Positions 1-11,144 of a DNA stretch of 64,000 nt are shown piece by piece. Position 1 is the stretch's first letter, and each line of letters opens with the position of its first letter. A program made the position numbers and the translations under genes. The stretch is from contig OY540813.1 in the NCBI GenBank assembly GCA_961205875.1, forward strand, positions 5,675,001 to 5,739,000, given 5' to 3'. Source of the stretch: Sialis fuliginosa (taxonomy: Eukaryota > Arthropoda > Insecta > Megaloptera > Sialidae). The notes under the pieces are model-generated. The model searched no databases, was not told the origin of the DNA, and worked only from the letters and a program-made list of their open reading frames with translations.

Positions 1-273
1 CGTTGCACAGGACCTCCCTCCGCGTCCTTTCTCGTCCTTTCATGCTCTTGCTTCACCAATGCTGAGGCAGTTTGTAAACGATACTGTGTTTTTCAAACTG
101 TGGTATTGTAGTACGTTGATCCTTGTAATTGGCGAAGAGATTGAGTTTGTAATTTGTACGTTCATGTTTTTTTTTATTTTCTATGTTGGTATTTTTGGAT
201 TGATTTATTATAGAAAGTGTGATTTTTAAAAAATTTTCTCCACTTTTATTTGTGTTGTAATAATTTTTTTGGT
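1..273. other. A+T-rich stretch, no gene seen
   Basis: The first 58 bases are pyrimidine-rich with several TCCT and CGTCC blocks; the rest is A+T-rich with T runs. No open frame, splice-like structure or second copy was seen. Confidence 0.5.
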
Positions 274-1010
274 TCCTCGCAGTATCGAAGATACGAGAAG
301 CTTTGTGATCGTTTTAGATTGAGACAAAAAAAATCTTCTCCGATTTCAAAATTTTAAATTGATTTATCCGTTTCACGTAAGAACAAACACTTTTCGTTCC
401 GTGTCTGACTGTCTGTGTGTCCGTGTGTCCATCCGTTCGTCTGTCCCTTGAATCCTTGTCACACGCATAACTCATGTACCGATATTATTGAAACTTGGTC
501 GGATGGTTGGGTCTGGCTTGAGGACGGTCCCATTTCAAAATTATCAAAATCGTATGTAAGGGGGAGGGGTGACACTCCAAAATATGTATTTTTTCAAGAT
601 ATCTCAAGAACGACACATTTTACGTGAAAATTTTATAGAATATTTTTTGTAGAGCATTAAATTTCCTATAATACGAGTGGGTCTACAACGTTTGTTGTAA
701 AATAATCCCTTACAAAGATTTACCTCAATTTATTTTTAAAATTCGTGTTTTGTTTTTCTAAATTGATATTTGCTTGGACATATTAAATGTCACTTTGACG
801 TTTTAAATGTCATTTTGACGTTTTCATAAATTTAGATTTAGATTGAAATTGTCAAAAAATTAAAAATATACGAAAACAATCAGGTGTGTTTTAAGAAAAA
901 TTTCGAACTAATATTTTTTAGTAAAATTGTTTAAATAATAAATAATAACTACCTTTGGTGAATTTAACACGAGGAAGCACTGTGCAGTTACTTGGCAGAT
1001 GTTTTTTTAT
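274..1010 (+). mobile_element. Family C dispersed repeat, copy 1 (longest)
   Basis: Starts with TCCTCGCAGTATCGAAGATA and continues through CTGTCTGTGTGTCC, CCGATATTATTGAAACTTGG, CATTTCAAAATTATCAAAAT and TATCTCAAGAACGACACA. The same order of blocks recurs at 30792-31255 and 34612-35032, reversed at 15515-15745, and in decayed form at 23425-23610. The right end GGAAGCAC...TTGGCAGATG is shared with the 34612 copy. A SINE- or MITE-like insect repeat with no coding capacity; no target duplication was found, so its class is open. The short open frame at 415-627 lies inside it and is not a gene. Confidence 0.8.
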
Positions 1011-1196
1011 TTGACTAATTGTAAGTTCAACAATATCATTTTCGAATTTTCAAGAATTTGAGAAAAAAACGATCATAATTTATATAAATATTATTTGCAT
1101 TCCTTTGTCTTAATACATAATTATAAATTTAAATGAAATGTATGGTATCCCATTACTCAAAAGTTACCTACGGAACCATAATAACATACACTTATG

Positions 1197-1360
1197 CAGC
1201 GGTGCATGCAAAAAATTAAGGAGGGTTAACTTTTGTTGTAATTTTATATACTTTTCATTTTTTATCTGTCTTAATTGTTAAATTAAAAAATATATATTGA
1301 AAATTTCGGGGGGGGGGGGGGGGGGTCTATCTCTCAACTCTTCCAATGGATGCGCCACTG
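1197..1360. mobile_element. Small hAT-like MITE with G18 tract
   Basis: Ends are CAGCGGTGCATGC and, reverse-complemented, CAGTGGCGCATCC (10 of 13 match). The flanks CACTTATG (1189-1196) and CACCTATT (1361-1368) match at 6 of 8, as expected of an old 8-bp hAT target duplication. The 164-bp body is A+T-rich except for a run of 18 G at 1308-1325. Non-coding. The class is inferred from the CAGTGGCG-type ends and 8-bp spacing. Confidence 0.55.
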
Positions 1361-2175
1361 CACCTATTAAATTTAGACTCGATGTTCTGACAAAGAAGGT
1401 TTTTATAATTAAGTACTTTAAAAGTTATTGCCTCATATAACTTCTGTTTTTTTAATATGTTATAAAACAAATTGATTTAGTTAACAACATGAGTAACTTA
1501 GTTACGGTAACAGAAAGGTTTTGAAAGAAAATAATGATCTTGTATATTATACCAATAAATTATTGATTTGTAGTTTTTTATAAGACTTTTTGTTTTCTAG
1601 ATTTAATGAAGAAGTTAATGGATACATTACTATTACTATTTTTGTTTAATTTTGAAATACTATAATTACTGCAGTTTGTTTGGGACTGCTGGTGCATTGC
1701 ATCTGTGCAACAGCGTCTGTTAAATAAGGGATGTGGTCGTTCTGTTATTTATTATTTTCTGCGCTTCATATCTTTACTCTTGCAATGAGAAATTCGCATT
1801 GTTCTCTTTTTCAGACTACTTTGTTTTGCATGTATGAATATTATTTGTTTGTATGCGTGGTTTATGTTCAAAAGAGAATATTTCTAATTTGAAGACAAAG
1901 ATAATTTAGAGAGATATCTAAAGTGGAATTTCTTCCTTTGTCTGGATACTCATTTTAATCATCATAGTTGTAATTATTATTAATGTATTCAATACTGATA
2001 ACGTATTAAAATAATTAAATTATAAAAGGATTTTGATGGATAGTAAATTAGACAGTGGCGGTGGAACGTTTTTTTTCATCGATGTTAGAGACTCAATATT
2101 TTTTATGCGAGGAAAAACTTTTTTCATGAAATGATTGGGGTAGAACTAGAAAAATTTAAAAACGAAAAAAAATGT
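1361..2175. other. A+T-rich stretch, no gene seen
   Basis: A slightly GC-richer patch around 1675-1745 has no open frame. No repeat shared elsewhere in the window was recognised. Confidence 0.5.
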
Positions 2176-2262
2176 TTTAGAATGCAAGCTTTGAGGCTTT
2201 CGCGGTGATCTTGAAGTGAATCTTGGCTACTGAGTTGTTTGTTAGAAGCCAATATTAATGAA
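2176..2262 (+). repeat. Family J fragment (TTGAGGCTTTCGCGGTG)
   Basis: The order TTGAGGCTTTCGCGGTG, ATCTTGAAGTG, ATCTTGGCTAC matches the left part of the palindromic element at 11177-11383. On the minus strand both copies translate to a similar short peptide, which explains the small open frame at 2124-2336. Only one arm is present here. Confidence 0.6.
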
Positions 2263-3384
2263 ACCATAGTATAAATAACATATATGAAGTAATTTTTATT
2301 CGATACTAGAATTATTTTTATTTCAATATAATCCACTTTTTATCATAAATTGTGTAGCTTTTGAACGTTACAGTTTGTATCCGAGAATAATACAGAATAC
2401 AGTATTATCAAAGCAAGAAATAGAGATGGAAGATTTATTTATATTCTATAAAAAAGAACATGTCTCTATGCAGATGATGCCTTTTTTAATCTTATTTGAC
2501 AAAATCGTGAAATTCATGAAAAAACGTCTGCGAGGTAAAAAGATATTTAAAAAAAAACATTGCTATAGAATATTGTCAATATGTCACATAAGTATCTAAA
2601 ATAATTTTATAAAGTTTATATATTTATCTGTTACGTTTATACGTTTTATAACTTCAAAAGTAAATATTAAAATTATTTTCTTTTAAACAATTTGTTAGTT
2701 TGATATTAATATTCTAAATGTCATAACTATTTTAATTATTTATTAATCAATAATATGAGATAAGAAATAAATATTAAATACTGTATTAACAGTTTTCAGT
2801 TAACGTAGAAAATACAAATTCGCATTGATTATAATCTGCAATTATCGTAAAATTGTCTTTTTTTATACAATAAATAATATATACATACGAAGATCTCAGC
2901 CTTTGGCTTTAGTAAATAATAATAAAATAACTTTATATGCCAAACTAGCCATCTTTTGGATATGTAAGCGATTTCAATGTTATAAGGATTAAACATCAGA
3001 TATTATTATTATTTGTTATATACTGAATTATTAGTGAAAACATCGACAACAAGTAAATTTACCATCATCGACATCTGGATGGACCAAATTTATAACCAAA
3101 AATGATATATACAGAAAACTTATCATAGCAATTGAAAAAGTTACTGTCAAAAAAAACTACATTAGTTATAAAACATCGACGCCAATTTATCTCTCGGTAG
3201 TAACACGGATACATCGTTCCCAAATAAAACTGAATCCTTGCGGAGTATAAAAGGTATAACAAGCGGACCCACATATGTCTTATATTTTACCTAATATCTA
3301 TTATCACACAGAGCACGTCCTCCGTTCTATTCTCGCGTCCTTCGTGACGACCTCCCTTCCCCTAGCACAGACTCGTATTAAGAT
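2263..3384. other. A+T-rich stretch, no gene seen
   Basis: Very A+T-rich up to about 3060. A more balanced, CT-rich patch runs from 3300 to 3370. Short open frames at 2375 and 3065 have no start context, signature or second copy and look like chance. Confidence 0.5.
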
Positions 3385-4300
3385 CTTAATGGGCCCGTGT
3401 GGCATCAACAATTGTACACCTATATTCTAGATCAGTCATCTCCAAATTCAATAAGCAATACTTTTCAAATTTAAAATTTAAAAATTAAAAAAATATATAT
3501 ACATAGTTGAATTAAGTACAAACACGATTAGTTATTATTGTAATAAAAACCAAACAACACTTAAATTACCTACCTATCAAAAACGAATCAGAACAAAAAG
3601 TAAACATAATTTTTGTTATTAATTATTGAAAACAAAATAAACAATTGACAATCAAAAGAATACCGGCCTGTGATCATTCCCTCTGTCCTGTGTCTACTTG
3701 GCACGCTACCTCCTTACCGCACGCCGCGACACGGGTCGCCATCGCGCGAATAATATGTTCCCGTATGTATATTTCGATATTTTCTAAACTATACGACCAA
3801 ATTGGATGCTGTAAAGGACAAATTATATCTGCAATAAGTACTTATGACGATGAAATAATTTATTTCGATAAGGATTATTGTTTTGCAGGTCATAAGTCCA
3901 CGTAAACAAAACCCAAATATTTTTAATTTTCTTTGTAACATAAAAGCAGCTATTGTGGCTTAAATATAAAAGTTAGACATATGGAGTCGCTGACTTTATT
4001 GTAGATTTTTTGATTCTACACAATTCTTTAATACATTATTTTGTTCAATATTGAACGGTTTAGGCAGCGTATTGCAAAATAGCGCGCCTACGGCAATTTT
4101 TTTCTGACTTGATTTACTATTATCGTCACTGCTTAGTTGTTATGTTACCTAACGTAACAAAATATAGCCTATAACCTGGCCAGAGAATGTACCTATGAAT
4201 TAAAAAAGAAACCACGTAAATCTGATAAGTGGTTCTCGAGTGATAAGCGCACTAATGGACAGACAGACAGAGAGACATTGAGCTTTATATAACATATATT
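3385..4300 (-). mobile_element. Family G repeat, copy 1, long form
   Basis: Reverse-strand copy of the element at 14125-14895. Shared landmarks are CGTCATAAGTACTTA, ACGTGGACTTATGACCTGC, CCGTTCAATATTGAAC, TTACGTTAGGTAACATAAC and the 5' tract AAAGCTCAATGTCTC. Short forms lie at 46575-46868 and 63155-63485. The 3' end of the family (GAAGCCGCGGGCACAGC in the best copies) resembles ends of non-autonomous Helitron- or SINE-type insect repeats. The ATT-initiated frame at 3645-3905 lies inside the repeat and is not a gene. Confidence 0.8.
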
Positions 4301-4302
4301 AA

Positions 4303-4570
4303 GGATTAGCTGTTACCCGCGCGACTTCCCGTGGTAATACAGATTTCTGTTTAGTCTTGATTTTAGTTTCACATTTACACGCTAGATGTCTAGGCTAAAA
4401 AAAGTATAACTTATAATGCGTACACATGCCACACTCCCATTTTTTTTATATAATACATTTTTCGAGATACAAAGTAGGCTATGTCCTTCCTCAGGATGCA
4501 AGCTATCTCCTTGCCAAATTTAATTACGATCAGTTGAGCGGTTTAGCTGTGGAAAGGTAACAAACGGAAA
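4303..4570 (+). mobile_element. Family D repeat, copy 1 (AGCTGTTACCCGCG...CAGGATGCAAGC)
   Basis: Begins TTAGCTGTTACCCGCGCGAC and contains TATGTCCTTCCTCAGGATGC, AAGCTATCTCCTTGCCAAAT and GAGCGGTTTAGC...GGTAACAAAC. The same order occurs at 9812-10062 and 21405-21575 and reversed at 41466-41628. This sentence-like module is very common in insect genomes, notably Lepidoptera, as a non-LTR or SINE-type tail. Non-coding. Confidence 0.8.
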
Positions 4571-5085
4571 ATGTTATTACTCAAAAAAATTATTTTTAAT
4601 ATCGCACGTATAATCAGGCCCGGATTTAGAAATTTGCCGCCCCTAGGCAGTTGCAAAAATTGCCCCCCCCCCCCCCCCCCCTTTCTAAACTGACAGTTTA
4701 AGTCATAGATGTCAAAATATAAAACTCAGGATCTTTTTTTTTTGGTTGCGTCAGTTTCAAATTTTATAAATTTTTATAAAGTTACATTAGGAAACATAAG
4801 AACTGAATACCGTTTTTTTTTTTAGTCATGCTTGAGTTACATGTATAGAGAAATTATTGCTTATGGGTTGAAATTTTTACGTCTCGATTTTCGGATGGCA
4901 AACTCAATTCTCACGAATATAATAAATTTTTCAAAATTTCCACCAAAATTTGCCGCCCTAGGCAGCTGCCTACTCTGCCTGCATGATAAATCCGGGCCTG
5001 CGTATAATGCTCAGAATTCAAAATGTTATTATTCAAACACAATATATTTGATGCTCAAAGTATATAAAATATTGCGCCCTTAAAT
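4562..5085 (+). repeat. Family S repeat, copy 1, split by a hAT element
   Basis: AACGGAAAATGTTATTACTCA before 4606 and GATGCTCAAAGTATATAAAA near 5050 are continuous in the copy at 52215-52315. The intervening 4615-5000 is a separate insertion, so S was here first. Confidence 0.65.
4615..5000. mobile_element. hAT MITE, 386 bp, with 8-bp target duplication
   Basis: Terminal inverted repeats are a perfect CAGGCCCGGATTTA at both ends, with a second inverted block TTTGCCGCCC(C)TAGGCAG further in. The 8 bases CGTATAAT lie directly on each side (4607-4614, 5001-5008). CAGGCCCGGATT-type ends with an 8-bp duplication are typical of non-autonomous hAT elements in insects. A C19 run sits at 4663-4681. 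No coding capacity; the frame at 4832-5083 is inside and incidental. Confidence 0.93.
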
Positions 5086-5736
5086 ACTACTGATTTTTTC
5101 TGGTCTAAAAACAACCCTGTTGTAAGGGTAGATGATCGAACCAAGCTTTACCTCCTCCCATTGCCAACACCAACCCCCGAATCCTTGTGTTACGCCACCG
5201 ACACTTGCGCCCACTTCTTTTAGTATACAATAGGTTTGTTCGTTGAATATGTCGCGCGTGTACGGAATTTCACATTGAGGTAGTTTGATTGGGACAGATC
5301 TTTACGTCCCTATATTGACGTTGTTTGATATGAAAATATTCAAATTGTATACGTTTCATGGTGATATGTTTACGTGCAAGAAATTGCAACATTTAAAGTT
5401 TCCACGGTGATCGATAGATATTTCTATATTAATAAATCAATTCTTTACGAAAGTTTATCGATTACGTTTTCTATCATGCATTTTATTGATAAGTTATAAT
5501 GTGATTTTCAGTCTTATTTATTTGGATTTAGTCTGAAAAAAAATTATGGGTGCAATATAGGCTCTAGTTGGAATATATTCAAAGGAGAGCCAAGTGCCCA
5601 ATTTGCTCCTCCCCATACAAATAAATTTTTCAGATAAAATGAATTGTTTAAAAAATTAATAACTAAAATTCTAAAATATTATATTTTAAGCTTCGAGCAA
5701 TGCTTGGATGTGTTAATAAATACGATTTTTTTCTAG
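5086..5736. other. Stretch without gene
   Basis: A more balanced patch around 5110-5260 with CCTCCTCCCA and CCAACACCAACCCC blocks is followed by A+T-rich DNA. No frame, repeat partner or motif was recognised. Confidence 0.45.
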
Positions 5737-6035
5737 ATATACAGGGTGATCCGGTTTGAGATACAGGGGGTCTATCTTCAACACCCTCTAAGCTACAGGC
5801 TGTTTTAAAATTGTCTTCAGAGTAGTACTTACAAACAAAGATTATCTCATAACTTCCAAAGTAACGTAACTAGAGCAACCACAATGAGTCAGTTTCATAG
5901 GTAATTAACTAAAATATTTTTCAGTATTAGCGTTATTGCTAGCCATGTTTCCAGTTCAAAATTATTACTCATCAAAGTCAAAAAATTTATTTATTTTTTT
6001 GAAAATTTTTATGAAAACTACATTTTCTCCAAAAA
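5737..6035 (+). mobile_element. Family K repeat, copy 1 (TATACAGGGTGATCCGG)
   Basis: Starts GATATACAGGGTGATCCGGT and includes TTATCTCATAACTTCCAAAG, AGAGCAACCACAATGAGTC and AGCGTTATTGCTAGCC. An inverted copy with the same block order lies at 42487-42815, about 300 bp long in both. ACAGGGTGnnCC ends are widespread in insect DNA and non-LTR repeats. The apparent frame at 5936-6223 overlaps it and is not supported as a gene. Confidence 0.75.
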
Positions 6036-7734
6036 TACCTACTTGGACCTCATACCTTGCATCGTTTATTTTTAACAAACCTTGTATACATCTCAAATAT
6101 TTTTTTTTTATGTTTTATGCGGATATAAATAAAATTTTTTTTAATAAAAAGTTTGTTAAATTAGAATTGATAAAATTTTGTATACATATCACAAAAAGAA
6201 CAAATACACTGTTGAGTATTTAATTGCCAAATACAATAAAGTAACAAGTGACATTAAGTCTAAAAACAGACCCAGTATAATCTGAAAAGCGAGTTTTTCT
6301 CCCCGTCCTGATCGAACACCGTTTGTAAATCAGTTTGAGATGTTATTTAGCGGTAAAAATCTTTTACTCTCTTGTACGCGCGTTTCGCTTTTTCTGTCTG
6401 TATTCGTTTTTTAAATTAAAAAAGGAAGGGGGATTTTTTATATGCACATTTCCTGATATTTTATTTCCGTTATAAATACTTACCCGGATCGATTTCGACG
6501 TTACCAGTCGGTCGCTTTTCAGGATTTTTATTATTATGTAATGTAACTCAAGTATTGTTTAAACGATCCCTCTTTTTATTTTACTGGTCTTTAAGCAAGG
6601 ATTGTTTTTATAGATATTTTATACATACTAGAAAGTTCATTGATTTAACTTAATCGCATTTCTTCAACTTTTATAGTCTTTATTTAACCTCTACGTCATT
6701 TTTTAACTGATTCCAAAAATGAGGAGGTTCTAAATTTGGCATAACTGCGAGAATCATACATCGATTTGGATTAATTTTGTTTGTTTGAAAGTTTATACTT
6801 CCGAGATGGTCCCATATAAATTTCATCAGAATCTGACCATGGATTTCGAAAATACGCCACTCAAAAAGGGAAATAAAAAACTTAAAAAATAAAATATTAT
6901 AACTTCAAAAAAACCCTAAAAACATTGAAAAGTATATCTAATATTTTTAGATTAGGAAAATATATTTTTATATATTATAAAATATATAAAATTTTATTTT
7001 ATATTATTATTATTTTATATTATATTATTTATATTATATATTTTTAATAAGGAAAATATCAGTAAATATTTAAATACATATTTAATATATTTAATAACTT
7101 TTTAAATAATTTTTAATATATGAAAAATTTCAATGGGATTTGTCAGAAATAAAACTCATTCGTGTATTATTAGTTAGTATAGTGGGGAAATTTTTATTCA
7201 ATCGTAACGCCATTTTAGGATACATACATTAAAAATATTAATATTTTATTATAAAATTAAAATAATTATAAAAATATCTACAAAATATGTGATATAGTTC
7301 ATGCCCTCGTTTTGGCAAAAATGAAGATTAATCGTTAAATGTGTTTTATTTTTCATGGTGATCTGATTACATAAACTTTATGGCTTATACATTTACTTTA
7401 ATAATAATTATAACCGAAGGGCCGGAAACATATGAACAAGTAATTGACTCTTTGTAAAATAAATTTTTTCATATGAGGCATTTTAGAAAGCAAATAACAC
7501 TGAAACATTCATCATTTTTCATTTTATGGTATTTTATATCACATGCGCATATTCGCGGTCAAGGTAATAATTTATAATAATTATTATTTGTATCTATATG
7601 TGTATTTTTTACAATATATAGAATACATATACTAACAATATGTTTAAAAATAGTATTTTCTTATCTATAATACATTGCTATTTATTATATTTATTAACAA
7701 TTGATATTTTCTAATAATTTTGACCGTTTAGAGC
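6036..7734. other. A+T-rich stretch with low-complexity core
   Basis: 6950-7090 is almost pure A/T, made of TATT/TATA units. 6720-6865 has the flavour of a decayed repeat (AACTGCGAGAATCATACATC, GATGGTCCCATATAAATTTC), but no second copy is in the window. Nothing else was seen. Confidence 0.5.
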
Positions 7735-8215
7735 CACCAACAGGTGCATTTTTGAGTTAGCAAAAATTTAAAAAAATAGGGTCATATTCTACTAATTTAA
7801 ATCTCTAAAATTTGAAATGATATTATTGACTTTAGTATTTGTGATTGGAAATTCCACAAAAGTCCCGTTACAGATTTTTTGAGCAAGTAGTTACCGAGGT
7901 ACGAGGGGGGGTGGGGACAAAATAAAATACTGCTTGGAGCCCCCTGCAAGCGAAAAAAAACGTCAAATACTACTGATTGAGATATATTATACATTTTGAC
8001 TCCCCATACACCTTGGTGTACATTTTTTTAGCTCCCCCCTGAAAAAAATATTTTTTTCAAAAAATGTGTATATCTTTTACTAAAGGGCGTCGTTTTACAT
8101 GTTCAGTAAAATTTTCAAGTTTCTAGCTTATGTGATTTACGAGATATTTTGCTTTGAATAAAAAGGACGAACGGAGTAAATGGGGTTTCTTTGGAACCCT
8201 AAAAAGAATAAGCAA
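7735..8215 (-). mobile_element. GGGTTCC-type repeat, family R-like copy
   Basis: Read on the minus strand it starts with CTTTTTAGGGTTCCAAAGAA and continues with TACTCCGTTCGTCC, TATCTCGTAAATCAC, GTACACCAAGGTGTATGGGG and CAGGGGGCTCC. The TTTTTAGGGTTCC opening is shared with 12076-12255, and with 50050-50402 in modified form. Such openings are common to repeat families in Lepidoptera. No coding capacity; the frames at 7797 and 8137 fall in the repeat. Confidence 0.55.
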
Positions 8216-9811
8216 GAGAATTGGGATATTATGTAATTAAAGCACCATGGATATGCGGTGCCTGCATTTTTAGTCGAGCCAGTCGTGCGGGAATTCACTG
8301 ATTTGGAAATATACGCAAACAAATCTGTAAGGTATTTCTTATAACAAATAAAAATAAAAAAGGTTGACCTACATATTATATTATAGACAATATATGTATA
8401 TCTATAATCTATACACGTATGCTCAAGTAGATAATTATTTTGCGGTTACACATTCTATTTTTAGTGTCCATATATTTCTTGCTTTAGATAAGAACATTAA
8501 TTTTCGAGAAATTTCAATAAAATAAAAAACATACAATATTTCACAGTTTTCACGTTAATTTGGCTATAAATTGTATTAAATAGCGTAATAAATAATCTCA
8601 GAAGTTCACAAAAATACACTTTCTTTTATGATCTTTACCAGATATTAGATTACACAGATTTTAATTATTCTTGCTAACTCTATTTTTGGAGTTGTACCTA
8701 AGCGTACACAGAGAAAATTTTGTTAAAAAAATTACGATAGGACACATCGATGATATTTTATGAGGAATATTATATATATAATTGCATCGAAATTTTTGGA
8801 AATCAATAAAGTAATATGTAAAATATATTGTAAACTATTTAACTCTGTTGTGTGCTCATATATATTTTAAATGTTGTAGAGAACAGAACTTTCAATTGAA
8901 AATAAATGATTTATTTCTGAGAAAATTTTAAAGCACTTCTAAATTTTGTGCTATACTGTTCAATATTTATTTTCTATCTATATGAAAGAGCTGCGTTTGA
9001 GAGTATTTTTTTTTCACGATCACGAATTGTATTTTTATTTTTTATACTCACGTTAACTTCGGGTCCCATTTGTGACCCGAAACATTCGTTCTATATGTAT
9101 TGAAAAAGGAGCTATATATTCTTCTAAAATGAGAGAATTTACAGTTATGTTTATTAAACTTGTATAGAAGAAAATTCAAAATACTGTATTGAAAATTTTT
9201 TCGTATTAATTTTTTATAGTAAATAAAAAAACTTCTGTGATATTGGAAATTAATTATAATCACACTGTCTTGTGTTCAGGTTTTAATATAAATTTTGAGA
9301 TTTTTTATAAATAAAAAAAAGACAATACAATTTTTCTCCACATTTATAGGTTTCTAGACATATAAGTCATAAAATTTTATTCGTCTGTATCCAGTATTTA
9401 TAAAATATGTATATATGACCACAGAAGTTTTATGAATTACAGATTATATTCTACCCAAAAAGTGAAATTTTTAATATGAATGAGAATTATTTGTATTCTT
9501 AGTTCTTACTATCCTTTATAATAAAATAGAAAGCGTTTTATTTTATTTTGACTAGCCTTTGTCTCCAATGTTTTATTTTCCTAACTATGTAAATTAACAC
9601 TTTTTTAGAATAATAAAATAAACATGTGTGTTTTGCAAATTTTTAGTTTGTTCACGGATACTTTCTTTTTAGCAAGTTTTATATTAGGGTGTGTTGTAAT
9701 TTTGTATTCTATTCTTCGTCTTTCACTTTTTCGTTTCTAATTTTACCTAAAACTAAACCATACATGTCAATAATACATATATAAATTATATTACTTATAT
9801 GTACACATTTA
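8216..9811. other. A+T-rich stretch, no gene seen
   Basis: A small perfect hairpin TTCGGGTC...GACCCGAA occurs near 9057-9082. Otherwise this is A+T-rich with no repeat partner and no convincing frame. Confidence 0.5.
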
Positions 9812-10062
9812 ATAAGCTGTTACCCGCAACTTTGACCACGTGGAATTTACTTGACGTAAAACCCATGAAGAAAAGGAAGGATATATAATACAGATTTCTG
9901 TTATGATAGTCGATAAAACAAGTTGTACGCGCGTACAAATTTCACAAACCCATTTTTTGGGATGCAAAGTAGTCTATGTTCTTTCTCAGGATGCAAACTA
10001 TCTCTTTGCCAAATTTTAGCCGTGAAAAGGTAACAAAAATACAGACAGACAGAGAGACAAAG
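9812..10062 (+). mobile_element. Family D repeat, copy 2
   Basis: AAGCTGTTACCCGCAACTTT, GATGCAAAGTAGTCTATGTT, CTCAGGATGCAAACTATCTC and GAAAAGGTAACAAA follow in the family order. The segment for ATCGGTTCAGCGG is deleted. It ends in ACAGACAGACAGAGAGACAA. Confidence 0.8.
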
Positions 10063-10284
10063 ACATATTTATATGTATATCCAAAAACATATTCCTAGAG
10101 TGTACGTTTATGAATAAAAATTTTGACGAAAAATCGTTTCACGAGGAAAATGTTGATAGTGCTTACATTATAATTTTATTGTTTATAACTTTTGCAAAAA
10201 AAAATTTTTTCGCGACCGAAATTCGGGAAAATCTTTTTTAACATAAAAGCTATCCACTTTACAGCTCAAAAAAACGAATTTAGA

Positions 10285-10460
10285 TGTTTAGTAACCAACT
10301 AAACCCAAAATTCAAGCTCAAATTAAAAAAAAAACTGGTAAGCAGAAAATTCCAAAAAATTCGATTTCGACTTTGCTCGACCAATACTACAATGCTATAT
10401 AGGTCGCTTTTTTGACTCCGCACTTTTTTTTCTGTAGCTGTGTTATCAGTACATTTCTTT
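10285..10460 (+). mobile_element. Family I repeat, copy 1
   Basis: ACCCAAAATTCAAGCTCAAA, ACTGGTAAGCAGAAAATTCC, GCTCGACCAATAC and GCTGTGTTATCAG match 30146-30310, where the unit is preceded by an inverted arm. Here only one arm is kept. Confidence 0.7.
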
Positions 10461-10955
10461 AACAATAAGTATAAAATCTATTAAAATGATCCATCATTTA
10501 AAGAATCCGTAATTAAATCTAAAACCTTTTTACAGCTCAACCCCTATTTGAGTCGAGTGCAAATGTCACCAAGTCTAGTATATTACACTAAACCCATAAC
10601 ATAATTCATTTAAATATAATCTCACTGTGTAGTTGTTTCTTTAACTCCATGCATACTAATTAAATAATAAACCGTATAATATAATACACAACCCTCCTAA
10701 ATTCTCGCGTTAATTCTATCTCGAACCATCTCAATATTTCCTCTACACGTTTACCGCATTTAAAAGGAAGACGATGACGACTCCTCCCACACTTACACAT
10801 ACCCACACACACCCGTAAATGCGTGTGCCGTTATTTCATCGGGAGCAGTGGTGTATATATTATTTTATTATGATTTTAATTTTGTTTTCGAGGTTTAAGG
10901 TCATTGGTTGAATAAAAAAAATAGTTATATAAGATATAACATTTTTTATTATTTA
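10461..10955. other. Stretch without gene
   Basis: The balanced patch 10735-10860 has CA-rich blocks (ACACATACCCACACACACCC) and CGATGACGACTCC; the rest is A+T-rich. No frame or repeat partner was seen. Confidence 0.45.
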
Positions 10956-10987
10956 TAGACGTTTCGTCTTACTAAGACTTCTTCAGT
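10956..10987 (-). repeat. Short hairpin with CTGAAGAAGTC...GACGAAACGT
   Basis: On the minus strand CTGAAGAAGTCTTAGTAAGA is followed by CGAAACGTC. AGTCTT and AAGAC pair to form a short stem. The block arrangement resembles a degenerate hammerhead ribozyme core (CUGANGA, stem, GAAA), but with one extra base before the stem. Function is not supported. Confidence 0.4.
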
Positions 10988-11144
10988 ATCTATCTAAAAA
11001 ATACATTTAAAAATATAAACATTAATTAATATAGTAAAAACTTAACTAATAATTTTGAACAGTATAAAATGTTAAAATATTTTTTAACAATGTTTTAAAA
11101 TGAGTATTACGTTAATTGTAAACATTACGTTAATATATCAAAAT

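Noticed and set aside
3645-3905. 86-codon frame
   Set aside because: Lies entirely in family G; the homologous stretch of copy 2 does not keep the frame.
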